Source: Massilia oculi (lineage in GTDB: Bacteria; Pseudomonadota; Gammaproteobacteria; Burkholderiales; Burkholderiaceae_D). From it: 64,000 nt of DNA. A model generated the notes under the pieces. That model ran no database searches. It had not been told where the DNA came from and was given only the letters and a program-made list of their open reading frames with translations. Where the stretch lies: NCBI RefSeq assembly GCF_003143515.1, contig NZ_CP029343.1, positions 4,340,001 to 4,404,000 of the forward strand, given 5' to 3'. Below, piece after piece: positions 40,326-48,733 of this stretch; position 1 is the stretch's first letter; each line of letters starts with the position of its first letter. The translations under genes were made by a program, and so were the position numbers.

Positions 40326-43300
40326 ATGTCTGAACAGAGTAACAAGCCTTCGCCACAGCAGGCGCGCGAAGCGAGCGCCACCGCCAATGCCACCTCGGTC
40401 GAACGCCGTCCCCGTCGTACGCCGGGCGAGCGCGGCGAGTCGCGTCCACGCCCGGAGCGCCCGCCGCGTGAAGAAGCTCCCGTGGTGCGCAATCCTCTGC
40501 CGCCGATTACCTTCCCCGAAGACCTGCCGGTCTCGGGCCGGCGCGCCGAGATCGCGAAAGCCATTCTCGAGAACCAGGTGGTCATCGTCTCGGGCGAGAC
40601 CGGTTCGGGCAAGACCACCCAGCTGCCGAAGATCTGCCTGGAACTGGGCCGCGGCGGCAAGGGGCTGATCGGCCACACCCAGCCGCGCCGGATCGCGGCG
40701 TCGTCGACCGCCAAGCGCATCGCGCAGGAACTCGGCTCGCCGCTGGGCGAGCACGTCGGCTTCAAGGTGCGCTTCAACGACACCTTGCAAAAAGGCGCCT
40801 CGGTCAAGCTGATGACCGACGGTATCCTGCTGGCGGAAACGCAAACCGATCCGCTGCTGCGCAACTACGACACGATCATCATCGACGAGGCGCACGAGCG
40901 CAGCCTGAACATCGACTTCCTGCTCGGCTACCTGAAGCAGCTGCTGCCGCGCCGTCCGGATCTGAAAGTGATCATCACCTCGGCGACGATCGACGCCGAG
41001 CGCTTCGCGCGCCACTTCGCCGCCAACGACAAGCCGGCGCCGGTGATCGAGGTCTCGGGCCGCCTGTACCAAGTCGAGGTGCGCTATCGTCCGATCGACC
41101 GCGACCCGGTCCCGGGCGCCGCTGCCGTCGACCCGACCAAGCCGCTGCCGAAAGCCCAGGCCGCGCGCGAGAAGCGCGACCTGATGGATGGCGTGGTCGA
41201 CGCCGTCGATGAGCTGTGCCGGATCGGCTCGGGCGACGTGCTGGTGTTCCTGCCGGGCGAACGCGAGATCCGCGACTGCGCCGAGGCGCTGCGCAAGCAC
41301 CATCCGCCGCACGTCGACATCCTGCCGCTGTTCGCCCGCCTGTCGGTGGAAGAGCAGGACCGCGTGTTCCGTCCGAGCGGCAACGCGCGCCGCATCGTCC
41401 TGGCCACCAACGTGGCCGAGACCTCGCTGACCGTGCCGGGCATCCGCTACGTGGTCGACACGGGCCTGGCGCGCGTCAAGCGCTACAGCTTCAGGAACAA
41501 GGTCGAGCAGTTGCAGGTCGAGCCGATCGCGCAATCGGCGGCCAACCAGCGCGCCGGCCGTTGCGGCCGCGTGGCCGACGGCGTCTGCATCCGCCTGTTC
41601 GAGGAAGACGATTTCCTCAAGCGCCCCAGGTTCACCGAACCGGAGATCCTGCGTTCGTCGCTGGCGGCCGTCATCCTGCGCATGAAATCCCTGCGCCTGG
41701 CCGACGTCGAGACCTTCCCCTTCATCGAGGCGCCGCAGGGCCGCGCGATCGCCGACGGCTACCAGCTGCTGCAGGAAGTCGGCGCGGTCGACGACAACAA
41801 CGAGCTGACCCCGCTGGGCCGCAAGCTGGCCAAGCTGCCGCTCGATCCGCGCGTGGGCCGCATGATCCTGGCCGCCCTGGACAACCACTGCCTGACCGAG
41901 ATGCTGATCGTGGCCTCGGCCCTGTCGACGCAAGACCCGCGCGACCGGCCGATCGAATACCAGCAGCAGGCCGACGAGAAGCACAAGAAGTTCGCGGACG
42001 AGAAGTCCGAATTCCTGAGCTACCTGAAGATCTGGGCCTGGTTCGAGGACGCGATCGCGCACAAGAAGACCAACCGCCAGTTGCAGGACAACTGCCGCGC
42101 CAACTTCCTGTCTCAGCTGCGCCTGCGCGAGTGGCGCGACGTGCATTCGCAGCTGCTCACCATCGTGCGCGAGCAGGGCTGGCGCCTGAACGAATCGCCG
42201 GCCACCTATGAACAGCTGCACCTGGCGCTGCTCACAGGTTTGCTCGGCAATATCGGTTTCAAGTCCGAGGACGAGCAGGGCGGCGTCTACCTTGGCGCGC
42301 GCGGCATCAAGTTCCATATCTGGCCCGGCTCGACGCTCGGCAAGAAGGCGGGACGCTGGGTCATGGCGGCCGAGCTGGTCGAGACCACGCGCCTGTACGC
42401 GCGCACCATCGCCCAGATCCAGCCCGAGTGGGTCGAGAAGATCGGCGGCCACCTGCTGAAGAAATCCTGGGGCGAGCCGCGCTGGGAAAAGAAGCAGGCG
42501 CAAGTCACGGCGCTCGAGCGCGCGACCCTGTACGGCCTCGTCATCTATGGCGGCCGGCGCATCAACTACGGCCAGCGCGCGCCAAGCGAAGCGCGCGAGA
42601 TCTTCATCCGTGACGCGCTGGTGGCCGGCGACTACGAGACGCGCCTGCCGTTCTACATCCACAACCACAAGCTGGTGAAGGACATCGAGAACCTCGAGCA
42701 CAAGTCGCGCCGCCAGGACGTGCTGGTCGACGACCAGCTGATCGCGGCCTTCTACGACAAGGAGATCCCGCTCGACGTCGTGAACGGCGCCGGTTTCGAG
42801 AAGTGGTACAAGGACGAGGCGCGCGACAATCCGAAGCTGCTCTACCTGAACCGCGAAGAACTGATGCGGCACGAGGCGGCCGGCGTCACCACCGAGCTGT
42901 TCCCGAAGGCGATGGTCGTCACCGGCATCGAGATGGGCCTGACGTATCACTTCGAGCCGGGCAGCGTGCGCGATGGCGTGACCTTGTCGGTGCCGCTGTT
43001 CGCGCTGAACCAGATTCCGCAAGAGCGTCCCGCCTGGCTGGTGCCGGGCATGATCAAGGAAAAGGTGCATCTGCTGCTGAAATCGCTGCCGCAGAAGCTG
43101 CGCCGCCACTGCGTGCCGCTGCCGGAATACGCGGCGCGTTTCGTGGACCGCATCCATGCGGCGAGCGCCTTCGGGCGCGGCGACCTGGTCGACGTGCTGA
43201 TCATGGATGTGCGCGCGCAGACGGGCGTGGCGGTGAAGACCGCCGACTTCAAGCTCGAGACGCTGCCGGCGCACATGTTCATGAACTTCAAGGTCATCGA

Positions 43301-44399
43301 CGAGCATGGCCGCCAGCTGGAGATGGGGCGCAACCTGGCGACGCTCCAGGCCGAACTGGGTGGCCAGGCGCGCCAGAGCTTCCAGAAGATGGCCGAAGCG
43401 ACGCCAAGCGCCGCCAATGCGCGTGCGCAGGCGGCGCGGCCGGTGGCGGCGGCGCCGAGCGTGCCCGCTCCATCGGCCGGCAAAGGGAAGGGCAACGCGC
43501 CGCAGACCGCGCCGGCTACCGCCCCTGCGCAGCAATCGGCATCGGGACGCCAGCACACGGGTCTCACCAGCTGGACCTTCGGCGAGCTGCCCGAACTGCT
43601 GGAGATCAACCAGGGCAAGCTGACGCTGATCGGCTTCCCGGCGCTGGTCGACAAGGGCACGCATTGCGACCTGGAGGTCTTCGACGATCCGAACGTGGCC
43701 GCGCGCACCCACCGCGTGGGCCTGCGCCGCCTGTTCGCGCTGCAGTTCAAGGAGCAGCTCAAGTTCGCCGAGAAGAACATTCCCGGCCTGCAGGGCATGG
43801 GCATGCAGTTCATGAACATCGGCTCGCAGGAAGACTTGCGCGACCAGATCGTGGCCAAGGCGATCGACATCGCCTGCCTGCAGGATCCGCTGCCGGTCGA
43901 CGCGGCTTCGTTCAACCAACGCCGTGACCAGGGCAAGGGCCGCATTGGCCTGCTCATCAACGAGGTGGCGCGCCTGGCGGGGCAGATCCTGGGCGAGTAT
44001 CACGGCCTGCCCAAGCGCGTGCAGGCCCTGCCTTCGGCGGTGTCGTCGGACATCATGGCGCAGCTGCAGGCGCTGGTGCACAAGCGCTTCATCCTTGAGA
44101 ACGAGTACAGCCAGCTGGCGCACTTCCCGCGCTACCTGAAGGCGATCAACGTCCGCCTCGAGAAGTTGCGCGGCAATCCGTCGCGCGATGCGCAGCTGAT
44201 GGCCGAGTGGCACACGGCAGCGAGCCAGTTCCAGCGCACGCTCAAGAACATGGCGGGCAAGAACAACGATCCGCGCATGGTCGAGTTCAGGTGGATGCTG
44301 GAAGAGCTGCGGGTGTCGCTGTTCGCGCAGGAGCTGAGGACGCCGATGCCGGTGTCGGCCAAGCGCTTGCAGAAGGTATGGGAGTCGATGTTGCGCTGA
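40326..44399 (+). CDS. hrpA: ATP-dependent RNA helicase HrpA
   Basis: A DEAH-box helicase of 1357 aa, close to the E. coli length of 1300. After a basic, disordered N-terminus (about residues 1-65) come motif I GETGSGKTTQLPK, motif II DEAHERSLNIDFLLG, motif III ITSATIDAERF, LATNVAETSLTVPGI and motif VI QRAGRCGR. The long C-terminal domain includes an Ala/Pro-rich insertion (about 1030-1080). HrpA acts on mRNA and helps resolve stalled ribosomes. It diverges from argA; no good ribosome site is visible before ATG 40326. Confidence 0.95.
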   Translation: MSEQSNKPSPQQAREASATANATSVERRPRRTPGERGESRPRPERPPREEAPVVRNPLPPITFPEDLPVSGRRAEIAKAILENQVVIVSGETGSGKTTQLPKICLELGRGGKGLIGHTQPRRIAASSTAKRIAQELGSPLGEHVGFKVRFNDTLQKGASVKLMTDGILLAETQTDPLLRNYDTIIIDEAHERSLNIDFLLGYLKQLLPRRPDLKVIITSATIDAERFARHFAANDKPAPVIEVSGRLYQVEVRYRPIDRDPVPGAAAVDPTKPLPKAQAAREKRDLMDGVVDAVDELCRIGSGDVLVFLPGEREIRDCAEALRKHHPPHVDILPLFARLSVEEQDRVFRPSGNARRIVLATNVAETSLTVPGIRYVVDTGLARVKRYSFRNKVEQLQVEPIAQSAANQRAGRCGRVADGVCIRLFEEDDFLKRPRFTEPEILRSSLAAVILRMKSLRLADVETFPFIEAPQGRAIADGYQLLQEVGAVDDNNELTPLGRKLAKLPLDPRVGRMILAALDNHCLTEMLIVASALSTQDPRDRPIEYQQQADEKHKKFADEKSEFLSYLKIWAWFEDAIAHKKTNRQLQDNCRANFLSQLRLREWRDVHSQLLTIVREQGWRLNESPATYEQLHLALLTGLLGNIGFKSEDEQGGVYLGARGIKFHIWPGSTLGKKAGRWVMAAELVETTRLYARTIAQIQPEWVEKIGGHLLKKSWGEPRWEKKQAQVTALERATLYGLVIYGGRRINYGQRAPSEAREIFIRDALVAGDYETRLPFYIHNHKLVKDIENLEHKSRRQDVLVDDQLIAAFYDKEIPLDVVNGAGFEKWYKDEARDNPKLLYLNREELMRHEAAGVTTELFPKAMVVTGIEMGLTYHFEPGSVRDGVTLSVPLFALNQIPQERPAWLVPGMIKEKVHLLLKSLPQKLRRHCVPLPEYAARFVDRIHAASAFGRGDLVDVLIMDVRAQTGVAVKTADFKLETLPAHMFMNFKVIDEHGRQLEMGRNLATLQAELGGQARQSFQKMAEATPSAANARAQAARPVAAAPSVPAPSAGKGKGNAPQTAPATAPAQQSASGRQHTGLTSWTFGELPELLEINQGKLTLIGFPALVDKGTHCDLEVFDDPNVAARTHRVGLRRLFALQFKEQLKFAEKNIPGLQGMGMQFMNIGSQEDLRDQIVAKAIDIACLQDPLPVDAASFNQRRDQGKGRIGLLINEVARLAGQILGEYHGLPKRVQALPSAVSSDIMAQLQALVHKRFILENEYSQLAHFPRYLKAINVRLEKLRGNPSRDAQLMAEWHTAASQFQRTLKNMAGKNNDPRMVEFRWMLEELRVSLFAQELRTPMPVSAKRLQKVWESMLR

Positions 44400-44452
44400 T
44401 GGCTGGCCGGACCGGACGCGTTCAGGGCCGGTCCGGCAAATACCGCTTGTTC

Positions 44453-44472
44453 TTTCGCACGCCTGTGCTAAA
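44453..44472. promoter_or_regulatory. candidate TetR operator, copy 1
   Basis: TTTCGCAC, 4 bases, GTGCTAAA: an 8-4-8 inverted repeat with one mismatch. It ends 8 bases before the tetR ATG, so binding would block its own transcription. The same pattern recurs downstream of the gene at 45144. Confidence 0.8.
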
Positions 44473-44480
44473 GTGCTCCC

Positions 44481-45101
44481 ATGAATATCACGGCCAAAAG
44501 CGAAGCCACCTACGCCACCATCCTCGATGCGGCGTTCGGTATGGCGTCGGCCGAGGGCATCGGCCAGCTGTCGCTGGGCGAGCTGTCCAAGCGCACCGGC
44601 ATCAGCAAGAGCGGCGTGTTCTCGCGCGTCGGCTCGCTCGAGGCCTTGCAGTCGGCCGTGCTGGACGAGTACGATCGCCGCTTTTCCGAAGAGATCTTCT
44701 GGCCGGCGCTGGCCGCGTCGCGCGGCTTGCCGCGCCTGTCCACGATGGTCAACCTGTGGCTCAAGAAGATCGCCGGCGAAACCACGCGCGGCTCTTGCCT
44801 GTATACCGCCGGCGCTTTCGAATTCGACGACATTCCCATGCCGCATCCGCTGCGCGAGCGCATCGAGGCAGGCGTGCTGCGCTGGCGCGCTACCCTGCGC
44901 AAGACGGTGCTGCAGGCGATGGAAGCAGGGCATCTGCGCCCCGACACCGAACCCGAGCAGCTGGTGTTCGAGATCTACAGCCTCGTGATCGGCGTGATGC
45001 ACGACGCGCGCTTCCTGCATGACGCAGACGCCCCCAGGCGGGCGCAGCGGGCGTTCAACCGCCTCATTTCCACTTACAGGAGTTTCAGCGACCTCGAATG
45101 A
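44481..45101 (+). CDS. TetR-family transcriptional regulator
   Basis: A 206-aa regulator. The DNA-binding domain (about residues 8-55) has ILDAAFGMASAEGIGQLSLG and a recognition helix region SKRTGISKSGVFSRVGSLEAL. The C-terminal ligand domain includes LKKIAGETTRGSCLYTAGAFEFDD, typical of one TetR_C branch. No ribosome site precedes ATG 44481, and the operator sits only 8 bases upstream, so the message may be leaderless or nearly so. The likely targets are itself and the small membrane protein at 45189. Confidence 0.88.
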   Translation: MNITAKSEATYATILDAAFGMASAEGIGQLSLGELSKRTGISKSGVFSRVGSLEALQSAVLDEYDRRFSEEIFWPALAASRGLPRLSTMVNLWLKKIAGETTRGSCLYTAGAFEFDDIPMPHPLRERIEAGVLRWRATLRKTVLQAMEAGHLRPDTEPEQLVFEIYSLVIGVMHDARFLHDADAPRRAQRAFNRLISTYRSFSDLE

Positions 45102-45143
45102 GGCGGGCCGGGGAGGGCATTGTCCTCCCTTTTTTTGAACTAA

Positions 45144-45163
45144 TTTCGCACACCCGTGCGAAA
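45144..45163. promoter_or_regulatory. candidate TetR operator, copy 2 (perfect palindrome)
   Basis: TTTCGCAC, ACCC, GTGCGAAA: a perfect 8-4-8 inverted repeat, identical in arm and spacer length to the copy before the TetR gene. It ends 25 bases before the start of a 36-codon ORF and so marks that ORF as a regulated gene. Confidence 0.82.
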
Positions 45164-45188
45164 GCGGACTGTGCACAAGGAGTCGATC

Positions 45189-45299
45189 ATGTCTGGATGG
45201 TGGTTAGTGGTGGTGTCCCTGGCCGGACTGGCAGGGTATGTGGTGCGCGACGTGCTGCGCCGGGTTCCCCGGTCGAATGAGGATTTCGTGTTCTGCTGA
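45189..45299 (+). CDS. 36-residue membrane protein under TetR-type operator control
   Basis: A very small ORF starting MSGWWLVVVSLAGLAGYVV, then a basic segment (RDVLRRVPRS) and a C-terminal NEDFVFC. AAGGAG lies 6 bases before ATG 45189, an ideal ribosome site. The first 19 residues are a single membrane helix, with positive charges following on the cytoplasmic side. A perfect copy of the apparent TetR operator lies just upstream. I do not recognise a family. The combined evidence of ribosome site, operator and membrane helix makes a real gene likely. Confidence 0.7.
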   Translation: MSGWWLVVVSLAGLAGYVVRDVLRRVPRSNEDFVFC

Positions 45300-45361
45300 G
45301 AAGTGGATTGCGGGATGATGACACGAAGGACGGCGGCCACGCCGCCGCCCCTCGTGCGGCC

Positions 45362-46027
45362 TTAGCCGATATTGCTGCCGCGGATACGGCTCAGATCCTT
45401 GTCGTCGCCCAGGTTGCCCGAGCGTGGGTCGGTGCTGTGCCCGGGACCCTGGTTGGCCCGCGCATCGCCCATGCCGGCGCCCGCGCCGCCCAGGCTGCTG
45501 GAACCGGCGTGTCCGGCGCCCACGCTCGAGCCCATCGCGCCGCCCGCGTAGGTGGCGCTGCCGGTGCCCGCGCCGCCGACCATGCCGCCCATCGGCACGC
45601 CCGGCCCCATGGTTGGCGCCCCCGAACGGTTCGGGTCGGTGCCATAGAAGCTATGGATGCCGCTGGCCCAGCTGAGCTCGCTCATGTCCGGCCAGGCATC
45701 CTTGTCGAAGCCCGGTGCGGTCTTGAGGCGGTCCTTGTCGACGTTGAGCACGAAGCGCTTGTTGACCGTGTCCAGGTGCAGCGCCTGCCACGGCACGGCG
45801 AACAGTTTTTCTCCCATGCCCAAAAAGCCGCCGAAGGCCAACACGGCGTAGGCGACCTGGCCGGTCTGCATGTCGAGCATGATTTCCTTGATGTCGCCCA
45901 GGTCTTCCTCGGCGGCGTTGACGACGCTGTCGCCGATCAAGGTGTCGGCGCCCATCAGGGACGGTCCCGGACCTATATCGTTGCGGTCCTTGTAGATACC
46001 GTATTTATCGCGGTCTGCGTAACCCAT
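45362..46027 (-). CDS. PRC-barrel domain protein with Gly-rich tail
   Basis: A 221-aa protein. A PRC-barrel (about residues 25-105) contains ADTLIGDSVVNAAEEDLGDI, MLDMQTGQVAYAVLAFGGFLG and the ending KLFAVPWQALHLDT. The second half (about 135-205) is low-complexity Gly/Ala/Met/Ser. Such proteins are common in soil and plant-associated proteobacteria and are usually stress-linked; none of the RNA-processing partners of the RimM type is here. AAGGAGGA before ATG 46027 is very strong. Confidence 0.85.
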   Translation of the reverse strand: MGYADRDKYGIYKDRNDIGPGPSLMGADTLIGDSVVNAAEEDLGDIKEIMLDMQTGQVAYAVLAFGGFLGMGEKLFAVPWQALHLDTVNKRFVLNVDKDRLKTAPGFDKDAWPDMSELSWASGIHSFYGTDPNRSGAPTMGPGVPMGGMVGGAGTGSATYAGGAMGSSVGAGHAGSSSLGGAGAGMGDARANQGPGHSTDPRSGNLGDDKDLSRIRGSNIG

Positions 46028-46238
46028 ATGTTCCTCCTTGTCTATTGACGTTGCGAACAATACGACGGTCACTCCGATTGGAGCAGACCCTCGCCCTACG
46101 AAGGGTTCATGATAGGACGCCAATGGATCGGGGCGCGCGCGCCAGAGCCGAACAGGCTGGGGCCTTATGCGAGGCAGCGCACAGATGAGTACGCTCGGCA
46201 TGGCTAATCTGCCAAGTTATGTCCAGGAGGAATAAGAG

Positions 46239-46340
46239 ATGACCGTCATTTCGCGCTGCACCAACGCCGGCCCCCTGGGCCAACTGATCCGTACCCGTTC
46301 CTTTGCCTCGCTGCTGGCGCGTCTGCTGCGCCGCGGCTGA
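46239..46340 (+). CDS. possible 33-residue basic protein
   Basis: The ORF reads MTVISRCTNAGPLGQLIRTR then a short SFASLLARLLRRG tail. AGGAGG at 46225-46230 lies 8 bases before ATG 46239 and is one of the strongest ribosome sites in the window. The product would be a small amphipathic cationic peptide. No homologue is known to me. It stands alone between the divergent PRC-barrel and the convergent dehydrogenase genes. Confidence 0.5.
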   Translation: MTVISRCTNAGPLGQLIRTRSFASLLARLLRRG

Positions 46341-46410
46341 TGTAATCGACACCAGCCCGGCGGCGCCGGACGGATCGAAGTAGGTACTTGGAACCTGTCC
46401 CCGCAGGTTC

Positions 46411-47436
46411 TTACGGCTGTCCGCCGCCACCCGCCGCACCATACACGTGGCCGGTGGTATAGCTTGCCTCGTCCGAGGCCAGCGTGACGTAGATCGTCGC
46501 CAGCTCGGCCGGCTGTCCAGGCCGCTTCATCGGCGTGTCGCCGCCAAACTGTTCGCGTCCCTCCGGCGAATTGCCGCCCGCCAGTTGCAGCGGCGTCCAC
46601 ACCGGCCCCGGCGCCACCGCGTTCACGCGGATTCCCTTCGATGCCATCTGCTTGGCCAGCGACTTCGTGAACGCCACCTCGAAGGCCTTGGTCGCCGCAT
46701 AGTCGAGCAGCTTTTCCGGCGGATCGTACGCCGTCTGCGACGAGGTGTTGATGATGACGCTGCCGGCCGACATGTGCGCAATGGCGGCCTTGGTGATCCA
46801 GAACACCGCGTAGACATTGGTCTTGATGGTCCAGTCGAACTGCTCGCTGGTGATGTCGAGGATGGAGGCATTGTTCTGCTGGCGCGCGGCATTGTTGACC
46901 AGGATGTCCAGGCCGCCCAGTTCGCGCACCGCCGTCTCCACCAGCTTCTTGCAGAATGCTTCGTCGCGGATGTCGCCCGGGATGGCGACCGCCTTGCGGC
47001 CGGCGTCGCGGATCAGCTGCATGACTTCGCGCGCATCCGGTTCCTCGGCCGGCAGGTAGCCGATGGCGACGTCGGCGCCTTCGCGCGCATAGGCGATCGC
47101 GGCGGCGCGGCCGATGCCCGAGTCGCCGCCTGTGATCAGGGCCTTGCGTCCCGCCAGGCGGCCGCTGCCGCGATACGTGGTTTCGCCGTGGTCGGGGCGC
47201 GGCGTCATCTTGCTGGCCAGGGCTGGCCACGGCTGGTCCTGCTTGGGGAAGGGCGGACGCGGATAGCGCTTGGCCGCTTCGCGCGCCGCGCCCGGCGCCG
47301 GCTGGTTGCCGCCGGCCGCTTGCTGGGCCAGGGCCGGGACTGCGGCGGCCGAGGCGGCCACGCCCGCGGCAACGGTGCTGACAAAACGGCGGCGCGACGG
47401 CGTCACGCCTTCTGGCTTCTTGTCTTCCGAACTCAT
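46411..47436 (-). CDS. Tat-exported SDR-family oxidoreductase
   Basis: A 341-aa short-chain dehydrogenase with an N-terminal twin-arginine signal (TPSRRRFVSTVAAGVAASAA). The NAD(P) motif is ALITGGDSGIGRAAA, NNAARQQNNAS follows, and the catalytic Ser and YxxxK are in INTSSQTAYDPPEKLLDYAATKAF. It belongs to the YghA/GsiB-like 'general stress' SDR group. ATG 47436 has GAGGAGC upstream; an in-frame ATG at 47466 is less likely. The substrate is unknown. Confidence 0.9.
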   Translation of the reverse strand: MSSEDKKPEGVTPSRRRFVSTVAAGVAASAAAVPALAQQAAGGNQPAPGAAREAAKRYPRPPFPKQDQPWPALASKMTPRPDHGETTYRGSGRLAGRKALITGGDSGIGRAAAIAYAREGADVAIGYLPAEEPDAREVMQLIRDAGRKAVAIPGDIRDEAFCKKLVETAVRELGGLDILVNNAARQQNNASILDITSEQFDWTIKTNVYAVFWITKAAIAHMSAGSVIINTSSQTAYDPPEKLLDYAATKAFEVAFTKSLAKQMASKGIRVNAVAPGPVWTPLQLAGGNSPEGREQFGGDTPMKRPGQPAELATIYVTLASDEASYTTGHVYGAAGGGGQP

Positions 47437-47589
47437 GCTTGCTCCTCGATGGGGTGGGGCCGCCAATGCAGCCAGGTAGTGACGAAGATGTTAGTCGTTA
47501 TCGAAAAGACACGGAACACGGTAGCTTGTCGGAAAGATACCGGCAGGATGGACGGGGCCGTTCACGCAACCGTGTAAAACGGGCGGCCA

Positions 47590-48675
47590 ATAAAAAAGGC
47601 GCTGTACCCGTTAGATATGGATGAGCATTGAACTGCTGAGCTGACCCGCGGTCCAACCCCGGTTGTCATCGATCGGGAGCGCGCAATGAAAGCGCCGGAG
47701 TTTGCGAAGCTGTTCAACGGGCTGCCGCTGCTGAACCAGCGGCAGCGGCAGCAGGTGCTCGCCGTCCTGCATCCGGCAGCCGGGCTCGACCGAGTGATCG
47801 CCCTCATCGGCGAGATCCGGTCAAAGGAGCGCTGCTGCCCGGATTGCGGCTGCGACCGTTGTCACCGCCATGGCCGGGCCAACGGCCTGCAACGCTTTCG
47901 CTGCCGCGCGTGCGGCCGCACCTTCAACGACCTGACCGGCACGCCGCTGGCGCGGCTGAGGCACAAGGACAAGTGGCTCGATTACCTGGACACGATGCTC
48001 GATTCCCGCACGGTCCGCTCTGCGGCCAAGCGGGTAGGCGTGCACCCGAACACGACGTTTCGCTGGCGCCACCGCTTCCTCGACCGGGTCAAGGACGACC
48101 GGCCCGAGCGCCTGGCCGGCATCGTCGAGGCCGACGAGATGTTCCTGCTCGAATCGCAGAAGGGGGCGCGCAAGCTCGATCGCCCTCCGCGCAAACGCGG
48201 TGGCAGGGCCGCCCTGCGCGGCATTTCACGTCACCTCGACTGCATCCTGGTAGCGCGCGACCGCAGCGGACAGACGATCGATGCCGTCACCGGCCGCGGC
48301 GCCTTGAAGGTGGCCCAACTGATCAAGCACCTGCTGCCGAAACTCAATTCGCAAGCGCTGCTGGTCACCGACGCCAACGCCGCCTATCGCGCCTTCGCCC
48401 AAGCCCATGGCATTGCGCACCAGGCCGTCAATCTCGGCGCCGGCGAACGGGTGCGCAGCGGCGTCGAGGGCGCGATCCATATTCAACATGTAAACGCTTA
48501 TCATCGGCGCTTCAAGGAATGGCTGGCGCGCTTCCATGGCGTGGCGTCGCGCTGGCTACCCAACTACCTTGGCTGGCATTGGGCGATCGATGGTGGGAGG
48601 GTCACTTCCGTCGAGCAATTGCTGCGTATCGCATTCAAGGTCATCAACAGATAAGGATGACAGCGCCATAAAAAA
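47590..48675 (+). mobile_element. IS1595-family insertion sequence, complete, with 8-bp target duplication
   Basis: Terminal inverted repeats start GGCGCTGT at 47598 and end ACAGCGCC at 48667, with partial similarity continuing inward (…TTA…T.GATG). The element is 1070 bases. It is flanked by identical ATAAAAAA at 47590-47597 and 48668-48675, an 8-bp target duplication as expected for IS1595. The copy holds a single intact transposase gene. Undegraded ends and duplication suggest recent insertion. Confidence 0.88.
47686..48654 (+). CDS. IS1595-family transposase (ISXO2-like)
   Basis: A 322-aa transposase. An N-terminal zinc ribbon has CCPDCGCDRCHRHG and FRCRACGRTFNDLTGTPL (paired Cys). A helix-turn-helix around SAAKRVGVHPNTTFRWRHRF leads to the catalytic ISXO2 domain: AGIVEADEMFLLESQKG (first Asp/Glu), LLVTDANAAYRAFA (second Asp), then HIQHVNAYHRRFKEWLARFHGV with the Asn/His-type third site. 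It is intact and presumably active. Confidence 0.93.
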   Translation: MKAPEFAKLFNGLPLLNQRQRQQVLAVLHPAAGLDRVIALIGEIRSKERCCPDCGCDRCHRHGRANGLQRFRCRACGRTFNDLTGTPLARLRHKDKWLDYLDTMLDSRTVRSAAKRVGVHPNTTFRWRHRFLDRVKDDRPERLAGIVEADEMFLLESQKGARKLDRPPRKRGGRAALRGISRHLDCILVARDRSGQTIDAVTGRGALKVAQLIKHLLPKLNSQALLVTDANAAYRAFAQAHGIAHQAVNLGAGERVRSGVEGAIHIQHVNAYHRRFKEWLARFHGVASRWLPNYLGWHWAIDGGRVTSVEQLLRIAFKVINR

Positions 48676-48707
48676 CGGGTGACCCGGCATTGCCGCGTCA
48701 CCCGTTT
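48668..48707 (-). terminator. rho-independent terminator of the Bug receptor gene, invaded by the insertion
   Basis: On the minus strand the arms AAACGGGTGAC and GTCACCCGTTT (plus positions 48697-48707 and 48673-48683) plus an inner CGGC/GCCG pair form a long hairpin. It is followed by TTTTTTAT, which is the target duplication of the insertion sequence. The U-tract was preserved by the duplication, so termination should still work. Confidence 0.82.
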
Positions 48708-48733
48708 CAGGCGGTGTTGCAGGGTCGTTCGAA

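Noticed and set aside
40323..45176. Open frame of 1617 codons on the minus strand opposite hrpA and tetR
   Set aside because: It mirrors real genes with clear motifs on the plus strand; its sequence is rich in His, Arg, Gln and Val, as expected for a high-GC shadow frame, and it has no recognisable domain.
45098..45280. 60-codon plus-strand ORF overlapping the end of tetR and the 36-codon ORF
   Set aside because: No ribosome site, it crosses the operator, and composition is random; the 36-codon ORF has much better signals.
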